In this document: one piece after another, positions 16,530-24,597 of the stretch | Layout of the letters: every line of letters starts with the position of its first letter | How positions within the stretch are numbered: position 1 is the stretch's first letter | Source: Actinomycetales bacterium | Lineage (GTDB): Bacteria > Actinomycetota > Actinomycetes > Actinomycetales > Microbacteriaceae | Assembly (NCBI GenBank): GCA_015655445.1 | Contig: JAATFA010000160.1 | Span: forward strand, 1 to 48,713 | Direction of reading: 5' to 3' | Length of the DNA: 48,713 nt | Notes under the pieces: generated by a model | The model's database searches: none | What the model was told of the DNA's origin: nothing | Seen by the model: only the letters and a program-made list of their open reading frames with translations | Translations under genes and position numbers: made by a program

Positions 16530-17411
16530 CTATCCTTTCACTCCCGTGAGGGCGATCCCCTCGACGAAGGCCTTCTGCGCGAAGAAGAAGATCACGACGA
16601 CCGGTGCCGTGATGACGACGGTCATCGCCATCGTCATGCTCCAGTCCGTGCCGTGCACGCCGCGGAAGGTCGCGAGCCCGTACGCCACGGGCCACGCCCC
16701 CGGGTTCTCGGAGGCGTAGAGCAGCGGACCGTAGTAGTCGTTCCAGGAGTGGAAGAACAGGAAGATCGCCGCGGACGCGATGCCCGGCCGCGCCATCGGC
16801 ACGATGACGCGCATGAGCACGCCGAGCTCGCTGCAGCCGTCCATGCGCGCCGCGTCCGCGTACTCCTCCGGGATCGTCAGGAAGAACTGGCGGAGCAGGA
16901 AGATGCTGAACGCGTCGCCGAGCAGGTTGGGGAGGATGAGCGGCCACAGCGTGCCCGTGAGGTGGAGCTGGCTCCACATGACGTAGACGGGCACGGCGGT
17001 GACCTGGGGCGGCAGCAGCATCGCGACGACGATCGCGGTGAAGATCACGTGCGACCCGCGGAACCGGATGCGCGCGAGCGCATACGCGGCGGGCACGGAC
17101 GACACGAGCATGAACGCGGTCGCGAGCACGGCGTACAGCGCCGAGTTGCCGAACCACTGCGCGAGGGGCAGGGTCGCGAACACGCGCGCATAGTTCGCCC
17201 ATTCCCACGTCTGGGGCACGAGCGACCTCGTGAGCGCCTGCCGGCTCGACATGAGCGAGGTGAGCACGACGAAGACGACGGGCGCGATCGTGAGCACCGC
17301 GAGCGCCACGAGCACGACGTGCTCGGCGACCCACGCGAGGGCGCGCGCGGGCGGCCGGCGTCGTCCTCGCGGCGCCGTGGGCACGAGACCGCTGCGGACG
17401 GCGAGGCTCAT
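16530..17411 (-). CDS. Carbohydrate ABC transporter permease (MalG type)
   Basis: A 293-residue six-transmembrane permease with the EAA motif YADAARMDGCSELGVLMRVI and the usual C-terminus GIALTGVKG. GGAGG precedes the ATG, which overlaps the upstream permease stop as ATGA (17408-17411). It stops with TAG. With the upstream permease and lipoprotein it forms the second sugar importer of the window. Again no ATPase is encoded nearby, so a shared MsiK-like subunit is expected. Co-transcription with GH4 and the BadF kinase suggests a beta-glycoside or amino-sugar disaccharide substrate. Confidence 0.92.
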   Translation of the reverse strand: MSLAVRSGLVPTAPRGRRRPPARALAWVAEHVVLVALAVLTIAPVVFVVLTSLMSSRQALTRSLVPQTWEWANYARVFATLPLAQWFGNSALYAVLATAFMLVSSVPAAYALARIRFRGSHVIFTAIVVAMLLPPQVTAVPVYVMWSQLHLTGTLWPLILPNLLGDAFSIFLLRQFFLTIPEEYADAARMDGCSELGVLMRVIVPMARPGIASAAIFLFFHSWNDYYGPLLYASENPGAWPVAYGLATFRGVHGTDWSMTMAMTVVITAPVVVIFFFAQKAFVEGIALTGVKG

Positions 17412-18424
17412 CGGACCTCCTCGGCACGGAATACGCGAATGCGGCGGATGGTGAGGCCGAGCACGGTCGCGGTGATCGCGAAGAGCACGACGGCCATCGC
17501 CGACGCGTACCCGAACTGGAAGCTGGCGAACCCGTGCTCGTAGAGCAGCTCGGTGTAGGTCAGCAGGGACGTGCCCGGATAGCCGAGCAGCGTCGCGGTG
17601 CCGGACCCGACCGTCGCCTTCCCGCTCGCGACTCCCGACGCGACGGCCGCCTCCGTGAAGTACTGGAGCGCGGCGATGACGCCCGTGACGACCGAGAAGG
17701 CGATCACGGGAGAGATCGTCGGCAGCGTGACGTGCCGGACCTGGTGCCACGCGCCGGCGCCGTCGAGCGAGGCCGCCTCGTAGAGCTCCCGCGGGACCTC
17801 GAGGAGCGCGGCAAGGAGGATGATCATGAGGTCGCCCATGACCCACACGCCGAGGATCACGAGCGAGGGCTTCGACCACGCGGGGTCGTTGAACCATAGC
17901 GGCCCCTGGACGCCGAACCACGACAGCACCTGGTTGACCGGTCCCGTGCCCGGGTTGAAGAGGAACACGAACGCGACGACGCTCGCGACGGGCGGCATGA
18001 GCGCGGGCAGGTAGAAGATCGTGCGCCACAGTCCCGGCGCCGTGCGCGCCCGCGCGAGCAGGCCCGCGACGATGAGCGCGCAGACGATGCGCACGGGCAC
18101 GAGGACGACCACGAACCACAGCGTGTTCACGACCGCCGCGCCGATCTGCGGGTCCTGCGTGAAGAGGTATCGGTAGTTGAGCAGGCCGACCCACGCCGGG
18201 CTCGCGAGCTGGTCGTAGCGCGTGAACGACCAGAAGACGGAGGCGACGAGCGGGTACCCGTAGAAGAGCCCGAGGCCGAGCAGCGCGGGCGCGAGCAGGA
18301 GCATGGCGACCCCGAGTCGACGGCGGGCCGCGCGATCGCCGCGCCGCGCCGTCGCGGACCGCGCCCCCGGTCCGCGCAGCAGCCGGAGGCGACCGGACCG
18401 CACGTTGCTGGCTCCCGCGATCAC
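17408..18424 (-). CDS. Carbohydrate ABC transporter permease (MalF type)
   Basis: A permease of 338 residues with an Arg-rich N-terminus, six transmembrane segments (first around LGVAMLLLAPALLGLGLFYG) and the EAA motif YEAASLDGAGAWHQVRHVTLP. The GTG at 18424 overlaps the lipoprotein stop as GTGA. A second GTG six codons later has GGGAG upstream and is an alternative. It pairs with the MalG-type subunit in the membrane to carry sugar delivered by the upstream binding lipoprotein. Confidence 0.9.
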   Translation of the reverse strand: MIAGASNVRSGRLRLLRGPGARSATARRGDRAARRRLGVAMLLLAPALLGLGLFYGYPLVASVFWSFTRYDQLASPAWVGLLNYRYLFTQDPQIGAAVVNTLWFVVVLVPVRIVCALIVAGLLARARTAPGLWRTIFYLPALMPPVASVVAFVFLFNPGTGPVNQVLSWFGVQGPLWFNDPAWSKPSLVILGVWVMGDLMIILLAALLEVPRELYEAASLDGAGAWHQVRHVTLPTISPVIAFSVVTGVIAALQYFTEAAVASGVASGKATVGSGTATLLGYPGTSLLTYTELLYEHGFASFQFGYASAMAVVLFAITATVLGLTIRRIRVFRAEEVR

Positions 18425-19749
18425 GGCCCGCTCAGCGCCTTCTCGTTGTCGATGTCCTCGTCGAGCTTCGCGAGGGCCGCATCGAGGTCTCCTCCCTTGC
18501 TCTGGTAGTCCTCCCACATCGTCGTGAACGTCGTGAGGTAGGCCGCGCCGTCGCTCGTCGCCGGAGAGGTGAGCGTGTGCGGGTCGGTCGCCGCGTCGAC
18601 GAACACCGAGTAGTCGCCGTCGACCTCGAGCGTCGGCGAGGTGAGGGCGGAGGTGATCGTCGGCACGTTCTTGAGGCCGTTGCCGAGCGCGACCTGCGCG
18701 TCGGTGTCGAGGGCGAGGTACTTCAGGAGCGCCCACGCTAGCTCCGGATGAGTCGACCCCTTGGCGATGCCCGCGACGTTCCCGGAGATGTAGGACGCGC
18801 CGTAGTGTCCCAGCCCGTCCATGACGGGCGTGGGCGCGATGCCGTACTGCAGGTCGGGGGCCTGATCCGCGATGAAGGCGGTGCGGTACTCGCCGTCGAT
18901 CTCCATGGCGACCTGGCCGGTCTGGAACGCGTTGTCGGCGTCGAACTCCTGCCCGAGGCCGGAGGTGAACGCCTGCAGCTTGTCGTAGCCGATCGCGTCG
19001 ACGAAGCGCTTCTGCCATTGGATGAGCTGCTTCCAGCCCGCCGAGGTGCCGATCGCCGACGTGCCGTCCTCCTTGAGCCACGGCCCGTCGACCATGGGCG
19101 AGAAGTGGGCCGGGGAGTTCTCGTAGAAGCCCATGAGCGGGTCGAAGCCGAGCGTCTTGATCGAGCCGTCCGGGTTGTAGGTCGTGAGCGCCATCGCGTC
19201 GCTCTCGAGCTCGTCGAGCGTCGTCGGCGGCTTCGTGATGCCGGCCGCCGCGAGCAGCTTCGTGTTGTACAGGAGCGCGCTCGTGTCGGCGAGCACGGGA
19301 AGGGTGCAGCGCGTTCCCTTGTACTCGGTGTAGGAACGCGGGGCGGCGGGGATGTCGGAGAGGTCGACGCCGTCGCGCTTGACGTAGGGCCCGAGGTCGC
19401 GGAACGCTCCCGACGAGCAGAAGGAGCCGACGATCGCCGTCGAGTAGGAGAGGCCGACGTCGATCTGCTGGCCCGAGGCGATCGCCTTCTGCAGCTTCTC
19501 ATCGTCCTGACCCGCGTGCACGTCGACCTTGACGTCAGGATGCCTCTTCTCGAAGTCGTCGACGACGCCCTGCACGACCGATGCCTCGCGGCCCGTGAAG
19601 AAGTGCCAGAGCGAGACGGTTCCGGACAGGTGGCTGGGCGCCGCGTCGGCGATTCCGGCGGAGCCTCCAGGGCTGCAGGCGACGAGGCCTGCGACGACCG
19701 CGGCGGCGGCTGCGACGGCCGCCGCCCGGCGGAGGGTGGTCTTGCTCAC
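18421..19749 (-). CDS. Extracellular sugar-binding lipoprotein of second ABC importer
   Basis: A 442-residue solute-binding protein of the MalE-like cluster. A short basic N-terminus (SKTTLRR) and a hydrophobic stretch end in the lipobox LVAC, with C25 lipidated. The mature start HLSGTVSLWHFFTGREAS is characteristic of the family. The GTG start has GGGAG upstream. It is first in a five-gene operon (lipoprotein, two permeases, GH4, BadF kinase) and lies 100 bp downstream of a ROK regulator on the same strand, separated by a 12-bp stem-loop. Confidence 0.93.
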   Translation of the reverse strand: MSKTTLRRAAAVAAAAAVVAGLVACSPGGSAGIADAAPSHLSGTVSLWHFFTGREASVVQGVVDDFEKRHPDVKVDVHAGQDDEKLQKAIASGQQIDVGLSYSTAIVGSFCSSGAFRDLGPYVKRDGVDLSDIPAAPRSYTEYKGTRCTLPVLADTSALLYNTKLLAAAGITKPPTTLDELESDAMALTTYNPDGSIKTLGFDPLMGFYENSPAHFSPMVDGPWLKEDGTSAIGTSAGWKQLIQWQKRFVDAIGYDKLQAFTSGLGQEFDADNAFQTGQVAMEIDGEYRTAFIADQAPDLQYGIAPTPVMDGLGHYGASYISGNVAGIAKGSTHPELAWALLKYLALDTDAQVALGNGLKNVPTITSALTSPTLEVDGDYSVFVDAATDPHTLTSPATSDGAAYLTTFTTMWEDYQSKGGDLDAALAKLDEDIDNEKALSGP

Positions 19750-19790
19750 GTGACATCACTCCCGGGGTGGATGGGTGGCATGGACGGATG

Positions 19791-19822
19791 CGGAGCGCAC
19801 GGACGACGGGCCGTGCGCTCCG
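19791..19822. terminator. 12-bp stem-loop between ROK regulator and importer operon
   Basis: CGGAGCGCACGG (19791-19802) and CCGTGCGCTCCG (19811-19822) are a perfect 12-bp inverted repeat with an 8-nt loop. Placed after the ROK stop and before the lipoprotein start, it probably separates the two transcripts; it could also be an attenuating leader hairpin. No U-tract is present. Confidence 0.65.
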
Positions 19823-19849
19823 CGGGACGCACGGCACCGGCGAGGGCGC

Positions 19850-21064
19850 TCACGAGGACTGGCCCGAGCCCGCGGGCTCGGCGAGGTCGGACAGGGAGTC
19901 GGCGAGCGCGCTGCGGATGCGGCCGACGAGGACGCGGCGGGCGCCGTGCAGCACGGGCGTCTGTGTCACGACGGGCGGCACGACGGCCGTGCACCAGCGC
20001 GTGTGGGTGCGCAGCCAGCGGGTGACCTCGGCGGCGAGCGGCGCCCCCGCCGCGATGCCCGTCGGCCCGTGCAGGATGACGACCTCGGGGTCCGCGACGG
20101 CGAGCGCGGGAAGGATCGCGTGGCCGACGCGCTCGCCGAGGGCGGCGACGAGCGGATGGTGCGGGTCGAGCTCGGGAAGGCGCGCGAGCACGTCGCGCCA
20201 CTCCGCGCCCTCGGGCACGACGCCGTGGCGGATCCCGAGGCTCGTGATGGCGCGCTCGGAGACGAGCTCGGCGATGTCAGGGGCGTTCTCGTCGAGCGCG
20301 AGAGCGTCGGCCGGGGGGCTCAGGTATCCGATCTCGCCCGCGGCGCCCGACGCGCCGCGGTGCAGCACCCCGCCCAGGTCGAGGGCGAGACCGAGGCCCT
20401 CCGCGAGCCACACGAGGGCGAACGAGTCGTGCGCGGCGCCCGCGCCGAGCTCTCGCTCCGCGATCGCCGCGAGGTTCGCGTCGTTCTCCACGGTCACGTG
20501 CACGCCGAGCTCGCGCGAGAGCGTCTCGGTGACCTGCTCGTGCGGCCAGCCGAGGAGCCCGTCGGTGAAGGTGAGCGTGTCCGAGGCCTGGTCGACGGAG
20601 GCCTGCACTCCCGCGCACACCTCGGTCACGTCGTCGGGATCGACGCCCGCGGCGGCCGCCGCGCGCTCGACGGCGTCCGAGAGGATCCCCGCCGCGGGCG
20701 CCGCCGCCTCGGCCGGCGTCATCCGGCGGGAGGCGACCGGGAAGGTGCGCCCGCGCGCGTCGACGACCGCCGACCGGACGTCGACGAACTGGACGTCGAC
20801 GGCGACCGCGAGCGTGCGCTCGGTGATGACCTCGTAGAGCACGGGGTTGGGCCCGCGCCGCCCCGACGTCGTGCCGGACTCGCGGATGAGCCCCGCGAGC
20901 TCCAGCCGCCGGATGATCTCGCCCGCGGTGGGCTTGCTCAGGCCCGTCAGGTGCGCGATCTCGTTGCGCGTGAGCGCGCCGTGGTCGAGCAGGAGCGAGA
21001 GCGCCGCGCGGTCGTTGAGCACGCGCAGGAGCGCCGGCTGACCTCGATTGGGGACCGCGTCCAT
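19850..21064 (-). CDS. ROK family transcriptional regulator
   Basis: A 404-residue repressor of the NagC/XylR type. The N-terminal winged helix (LTRNEIAHLTGLSKPTAGEI) is followed by a ROK sugar-binding fold (VAVDVQFVDVRSAVVDARG; VENDANLAAIAE retains the kinase-type Asp). The usual zinc motif with several cysteines after GEIGYL is missing, since no cysteines follow, so it is a zinc-less ROK. The ATG at 21064 has GGAGGAG upstream and is preferred to the GTG at 21082. It probably senses the sugar of the adjacent operon. A direct repeat (21122-21146) in its promoter is a candidate autoregulatory site. Confidence 0.92.
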   Translation of the reverse strand: MDAVPNRGQPALLRVLNDRAALSLLLDHGALTRNEIAHLTGLSKPTAGEIIRRLELAGLIRESGTTSGRRGPNPVLYEVITERTLAVAVDVQFVDVRSAVVDARGRTFPVASRRMTPAEAAAPAAGILSDAVERAAAAAGVDPDDVTEVCAGVQASVDQASDTLTFTDGLLGWPHEQVTETLSRELGVHVTVENDANLAAIAERELGAGAAHDSFALVWLAEGLGLALDLGGVLHRGASGAAGEIGYLSPPADALALDENAPDIAELVSERAITSLGIRHGVVPEGAEWRDVLARLPELDPHHPLVAALGERVGHAILPALAVADPEVVILHGPTGIAAGAPLAAEVTRWLRTHTRWCTAVVPPVVTQTPVLHGARRVLVGRIRSALADSLSDLAEPAGSGQSS

Positions 21065-21121
21065 GGACTCCTCCGGAAGCACGAGAGCGTGTCTGGGTGA
21101 GAGCCACCGTAACAGGCAGGC

Positions 21122-21146
21122 TTGTTTATAGAAAGGTTGTTTACAG
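21122..21146. promoter_or_regulatory. Direct repeat TTGTTTAYAG upstream of ROK gene
   Basis: TTGTTTATAG (21122-21131) and TTGTTTACAG (21137-21146) differ at one base and start 15 bp apart in an A+T-rich island before the ROK gene. They may be a ROK-binding site with promoter function. The rest of 21147-21330 is G+C-rich with nothing recognisable. Confidence 0.5.
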
Positions 21147-21330
21147 ATCCGTAACGCGCCGTCACGCGCTCGAAACGTTCGCGCGCGAGGGACGGGAGGC
21201 CGGGCCCGCGGCGCGGACGCCGGTCGAGGCGGACGCCGACCGGGACGGCAGCCGACCCCTCGGGGCAGCCGAGACCGGCCACCAGCGCGGAGTCAGCGCC
21301 CGCCGGGCGCCGCACCAGCCTGGGGACGCG

Positions 21331-21498
21331 TCAGTCGCGGTCGGACGGACCGACGGGCGCGTGATGGTCGAGCGCCGCGACGCCGCGCATCCAGTGGCCG
21401 CTCGCCGACACCTGCTCCGCCGGCAGGGCGAGCTCCCGCCCCACGACGAGCGGATTCCGCACCCGGTCGCGGTGGACGAGGCTCCCGTCGACGCTCAT
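21331..21498 (-). CDS. Small hypothetical protein downstream of antiporter
   Basis: A 55-residue ORF starting MSVDGSLVHRDRVRNPLVVG, containing several His, Asp and Arg residues and no membrane segment. GGAGGGAG lies 7 nt before the ATG, which supports translation. It starts 34 bp after the Na+/H+ antiporter stop on the same strand and may be co-transcribed. No family was recognised. In this base composition spurious ORFs are common, so the call rests on the ribosome binding site and position. Confidence 0.5.
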   Translation of the reverse strand: MSVDGSLVHRDRVRNPLVVGRELALPAEQVSASGHWMRGVAALDHHAPVGPSDRD

Positions 21499-21532
21499 CC
21501 CGCCTCTCCCTCCATGGCCCCGCCCCGCGCTC

Positions 21533-23170
21533 TCACGCGTCGGGATCGCCCTGCAGCTCGAGGCTGATCTGCTCCGCGTCGAGCGCCGCGAGCACGCTCG
21601 CGAGAGCCTCGGCGTCGTACGTGCCCGCGTCGCGCGCGTCGAGCACGACGTCGCGCTTGGCGCGCACGAGCGCGATCTCCCGCTGCTTCGGCGAGAGCCC
21701 GTCGGCGGGCACGTCGACGCCCGCGAGCAGGGCGAGGACCTCCGCGCGCTCGGCACGCTCCGCCTCCGGGTCGACCGCCGTCGGCTTGAGCAGCCGCACG
21801 ACCCACGCGAGCGTGCCGCCCTGCAGCAGGAGGGAGAACGTCGCGACCGCGAACGCGACCAGCACGAGGAGCGATCGGTGCGGTGTGTGCTCGGGCAGGG
21901 TCTGGGCGGCCGCGACCGTGACGGCGCCGCGCATGCCCGCCCACACGAGCACGCCGCCGTCCCGCCAGGTGAGGGGCGCCTTGAGCAGGTAGTCGACGTC
22001 GGCGAGCATGCGTCGCACGCGCGAGCCGAACTGATCCAGGTCGAACGCGCGACGGCCCGAACGACGCACGCGTCCGCGGGCGGCGAGGGCGAGGCGCTCG
22101 CGCAGCTCGCGAGCGCGCGCGGGATCCTGCAGGGCGTCGTTCATCCGCGTCAGCCGCGGCTGCATGCGCAGCGTGCGCTCGGCGCGCCGGCTCTGCCCGC
22201 GCAAGAGCGGTGCGACGTACGCGAGCCGCACGACGAGCGTGATCGCGATCGCTGCCGCCGCGAGCAGGAGGGCCGTGCCCACAGCGCCGGCCTCGCCGCG
22301 CACCTCGGAGAGGATCGCGGAGAGCTCGAGGCCCATGAGCAGGAAGACCGCTCCCTCGAGCACGAGCTCGATCGTGCGCCAGTTCTCCGAGTCCGACAGG
22401 CGGTGGCGCGGCGAGAGCGTGCGCGGCGCGGCGCGCCCGGTGATGATGCCCGCCGTCACCGCGGCGACGAGCCCCGACGCGCCGAGGAGCTCGGCGGGGA
22501 TCGACGCGGCGAAGGGCACCGCGAAGGAGAGCACGGTGTTGACGGTCGCGTCGCTCGTGCGCGCCCGGACGATGAGGTTGAGCCGTCCGACGACGGCGCC
22601 GATCACGACGGCGACGACGACCGCGAACGCGAACTGCCCGACCGCGTGGCCGAACGAGAACGCCGCGGCGGCGCTCGCGACCGCCGTGCGCAGGATGACG
22701 AGCGCGCTCGCGTCGTTGAGCAGGCTCTCCCCCTCGAGCATCGCCATGACGCGCGGCGAGACGCCGACGCGCTTCGCGATCGTCGTCGCCACCGCGTCCG
22801 TCGGGCTGATGACCGCGCCGAGCGCGACGCCCCACGCGAATCCGAGGCCGGGGATCGCCCATGCGAAGAACAGCCCGAGCGCGAGGGACGTGAGCAGCAC
22901 GAGGACGATCGAGAGTCCGCCGATCGCGCCGAACTCGCGGCGGAAGTTCGTGGCGGGCATCGAGACCGAGGCCGAGTAGAGCAGCGGCGGGAGCACCCCC
23001 GCGAGGATCCACTCCGGATCGATCTCGACGTCGGGCGTGAACGGCAGGAGCCCGACGACGATCCCCACGACCACGAGGACGAGGGGGGCGGGGATGCCAT
23101 AGCGCCCCGCGAGCGTGCGGCTGCCCGCGATCACGAGCAGCGCGAGCGCGCCCACGACGAGGATCTCCAC
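21533..23170 (-). CDS. Na+/H+ antiporter (CPA1/NhaP family)
   Basis: A 545-residue cation/proton antiporter with about twelve transmembrane segments in the first 400 residues, followed by a cytoplasmic tail. Family motifs visible are GVLPPLLYSASVSMP, VISPTDAVATTIAKR and LEGESLLNDASALVI; the ND pair is the ion-binding site in NhaP relatives. GLVAAVTAGIITGR and VWAGMRGAVTVAAAQTLP also match. The GTG at 23170 has GGGGGTGA upstream. It would expel Na+ (or K+) in exchange for protons, supporting pH and salt homeostasis. A short ORF follows. Confidence 0.93.
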   Translation of the reverse strand: MEILVVGALALLVIAGSRTLAGRYGIPAPLVLVVVGIVVGLLPFTPDVEIDPEWILAGVLPPLLYSASVSMPATNFRREFGAIGGLSIVLVLLTSLALGLFFAWAIPGLGFAWGVALGAVISPTDAVATTIAKRVGVSPRVMAMLEGESLLNDASALVILRTAVASAAAAFSFGHAVGQFAFAVVVAVVIGAVVGRLNLIVRARTSDATVNTVLSFAVPFAASIPAELLGASGLVAAVTAGIITGRAAPRTLSPRHRLSDSENWRTIELVLEGAVFLLMGLELSAILSEVRGEAGAVGTALLLAAAAIAITLVVRLAYVAPLLRGQSRRAERTLRMQPRLTRMNDALQDPARARELRERLALAARGRVRRSGRRAFDLDQFGSRVRRMLADVDYLLKAPLTWRDGGVLVWAGMRGAVTVAAAQTLPEHTPHRSLLVLVAFAVATFSLLLQGGTLAWVVRLLKPTAVDPEAERAERAEVLALLAGVDVPADGLSPKQREIALVRAKRDVVLDARDAGTYDAEALASVLAALDAEQISLELQGDPDA

Positions 23171-23233
23171 GCGTCACCCCCTTCGCCGCCGGCGGACGCT
23201 CAGCGCGCCGCGCACGTGCTCCGCTCCGCCGAC

Positions 23234-23250
23234 GCCCGCGGCCCGCGGGC
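23234..23250. terminator. G+C-rich stem-loop between DUF2255 and antiporter genes
   Basis: GCCCGCGG (23234-23241) and CCGCGGGC (23243-23250) are a perfect 8-bp repeat. A second palindrome, CATCGCGCGCGCGATG (23271-23286), lies beside it. Both are in the gap after the DUF2255 stop and before the antiporter start, so one may terminate and the other may regulate the antiporter promoter. Confidence 0.4.
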
Positions 23251-23309
23251 GCCCCTCGCATCCAGCTTGGCATCGCGCGCGCGATGAGCGCGAGCGGAGG
23301 CCAGGGAGG

Positions 23310-23684
23310 CTAGACGGGCTCGACCCGCAGCGTTGCCTCGACCGACTCGCCCTCGACCATCGGATCGAGGAACTGGCGCGGCTGGGAGGCGTACGCCGTG
23401 CGGTACGCCTCGGTCGCCTCGGCGATCTCGTCCGCGTCGGCCGGCACGAACGCGACCTCGCGGTCCACGGCGCCCGCGCGCAGGCGACCCCGTCCCGACT
23501 CCACGGCGTGGCGGTACCACTGGCCGCGGCGTCCCTTGACGGAGCGCACGTACACCTTCTCACCCGCGGCGACCGCCCAGATGGTCGTCGCACGCCCCGG
23601 CGCGCCGCCGGGCGCCAGCGGGGTGACCTCGACCTCCTCGGCTCGATCGATCTCGGCCAGCTCGTCGCTCGTCCAGGCGCTCAT
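23310..23684 (-). CDS. DUF2255 family protein
   Basis: A 124-residue small cytoplasmic protein. WTSDELAEIDRAEEVEVTPL and TTIWAVAAGEKVYVRSVKG, followed by GQWYRHAVESGRGRL, match the DUF2255 family, which has a flavin-reductase-like split barrel and no established function. The ATG at 23684 is chosen because it begins the conserved region directly; upstream codons encode low-complexity Arg/Ala sequence. It is transcribed divergently from the GntR regulator 202 bp away. It stops with TAG. Confidence 0.85.
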   Translation of the reverse strand: MSAWTSDELAEIDRAEEVEVTPLAPGGAPGRATTIWAVAAGEKVYVRSVKGRRGQWYRHAVESGRGRLRAGAVDREVAFVPADADEIAEATEAYRTAYASQPRQFLDPMVEGESVEATLRVEPV

Positions 23685-23842
23685 GTCACCAGTCTCGGCC
23701 TCTCGCGCCGCATGCGCCAGTCCGCCCGGCCGATCGCCGCGGCGTCTCGCCGCGTCGCCCGTCGCAGCCGGTCCCGGCGCCGGTCGCCCCGGCCCGCTGC
23801 GCGTCGAAGAGGGTCGCTCCGGTCCCCTCGCGCTGTGCGCCG

Positions 23843-23879
23843 CAAATGTCTGACATTTGACCGCCGTGCCTGATAGCGT
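23843..23879 (+). promoter_or_regulatory. GntR operator and leaderless promoter
   Basis: CAAATGTC-T-GACATTTG (23843-23859) is a perfect 17-bp palindrome with the TGTNNNACA core typical of FadR-type GntR operators. TAGCGT (23874-23879) lies 7 nt before the GTG start, so the mRNA is probably leaderless and the palindrome covers the -35 region. This arrangement predicts autoregulation of the GntR-MFS pair. Confidence 0.75.
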
Positions 23880-23886
23880 CGAGCGC

Positions 23887-24597
23887 GTGCCTTCGCTCCC
23901 CCGAGCCGTCCCCCTGTCCGAGCAGGTGAGCCGCGAGCTGCGCGACCGCATCGCACGCGGCGAGCTCCCCGTCGGCGCGCGCCTGCCCACCGAGCTCGAG
24001 CTCATGCGCGAGCTCGGCGTGAGCCGCAGCAGCGTGCGCGAGGCGCTCCGCTCGCTCGTGCACGCCGGACTCCTGCGGTCGCGCGCGGGCGACGGCACCT
24101 ACGTGACCGCGACGAGCGACCTCGCGCCCGCGCTCGCGCGCCGCCTCGAGCTCGAGCGCACGGCCGACGTGGCCGAGGTGCGCCTCCTGCTCGAGCGCGA
24201 GGGCGCGCGACTCGCCGCCGAGCGGGCGAGCGACGACGATCGGGCCCGGCTGCGCACGGCCCTCGCGGCGCGCGCGGCCGCGACCGAGGGCATGGCGTAC
24301 GCGGCCGCCGACATCGCCTTCCACCACGCCCTCCTCGACGCGTCCGGCAACGTGCTGCTCGCCGAGCTGTACCGCGGCACGGGAGGCATCGAGGAGAGCG
24401 TGCTGCGCATCACCCCCCTCGACGAAGGGTTCGCGGCGTTCGCCGCCGAGAGCGCCGAGCTCTACGCCGCGCACGTCGCCCTCGTCGAGGCGATCGAGGC
24501 GCGGGACTCGGCCGGCGCCGCGGCGGCGGCCGAGCGCGTCGTGCGCCTCGCCCAGGCGCACGTGCCCCTCGCGCCCGCCCGGGAGGCGGATCGGTGA
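23887..24597 (+). CDS. FadR-type GntR family transcriptional regulator
   Basis: A 236-residue regulator with an N-terminal winged helix (SEQVSRELRDRIARGELPVG, ELMRELGVSRSSVREALRSL) and an all-helical FCD effector domain (VAEVRLLLEREGARLAAER, then the metal-site-like AADIAFHHALLDASGN). The GTG at 23887 is preferred because it lies 7 nt from a TAGCGT box; the upstream TTG at 23857 is inside the operator. It overlaps the following transporter gene as GTGA. It probably represses itself and the transporter until a small carboxylate-like ligand is present. Confidence 0.92.
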   Translation: MPSLPRAVPLSEQVSRELRDRIARGELPVGARLPTELELMRELGVSRSSVREALRSLVHAGLLRSRAGDGTYVTATSDLAPALARRLELERTADVAEVRLLLEREGARLAAERASDDDRARLRTALAARAAATEGMAYAAADIAFHHALLDASGNVLLAELYRGTGGIEESVLRITPLDEGFAAFAAESAELYAAHVALVEAIEARDSAGAAAAAERVVRLAQAHVPLAPAREADR

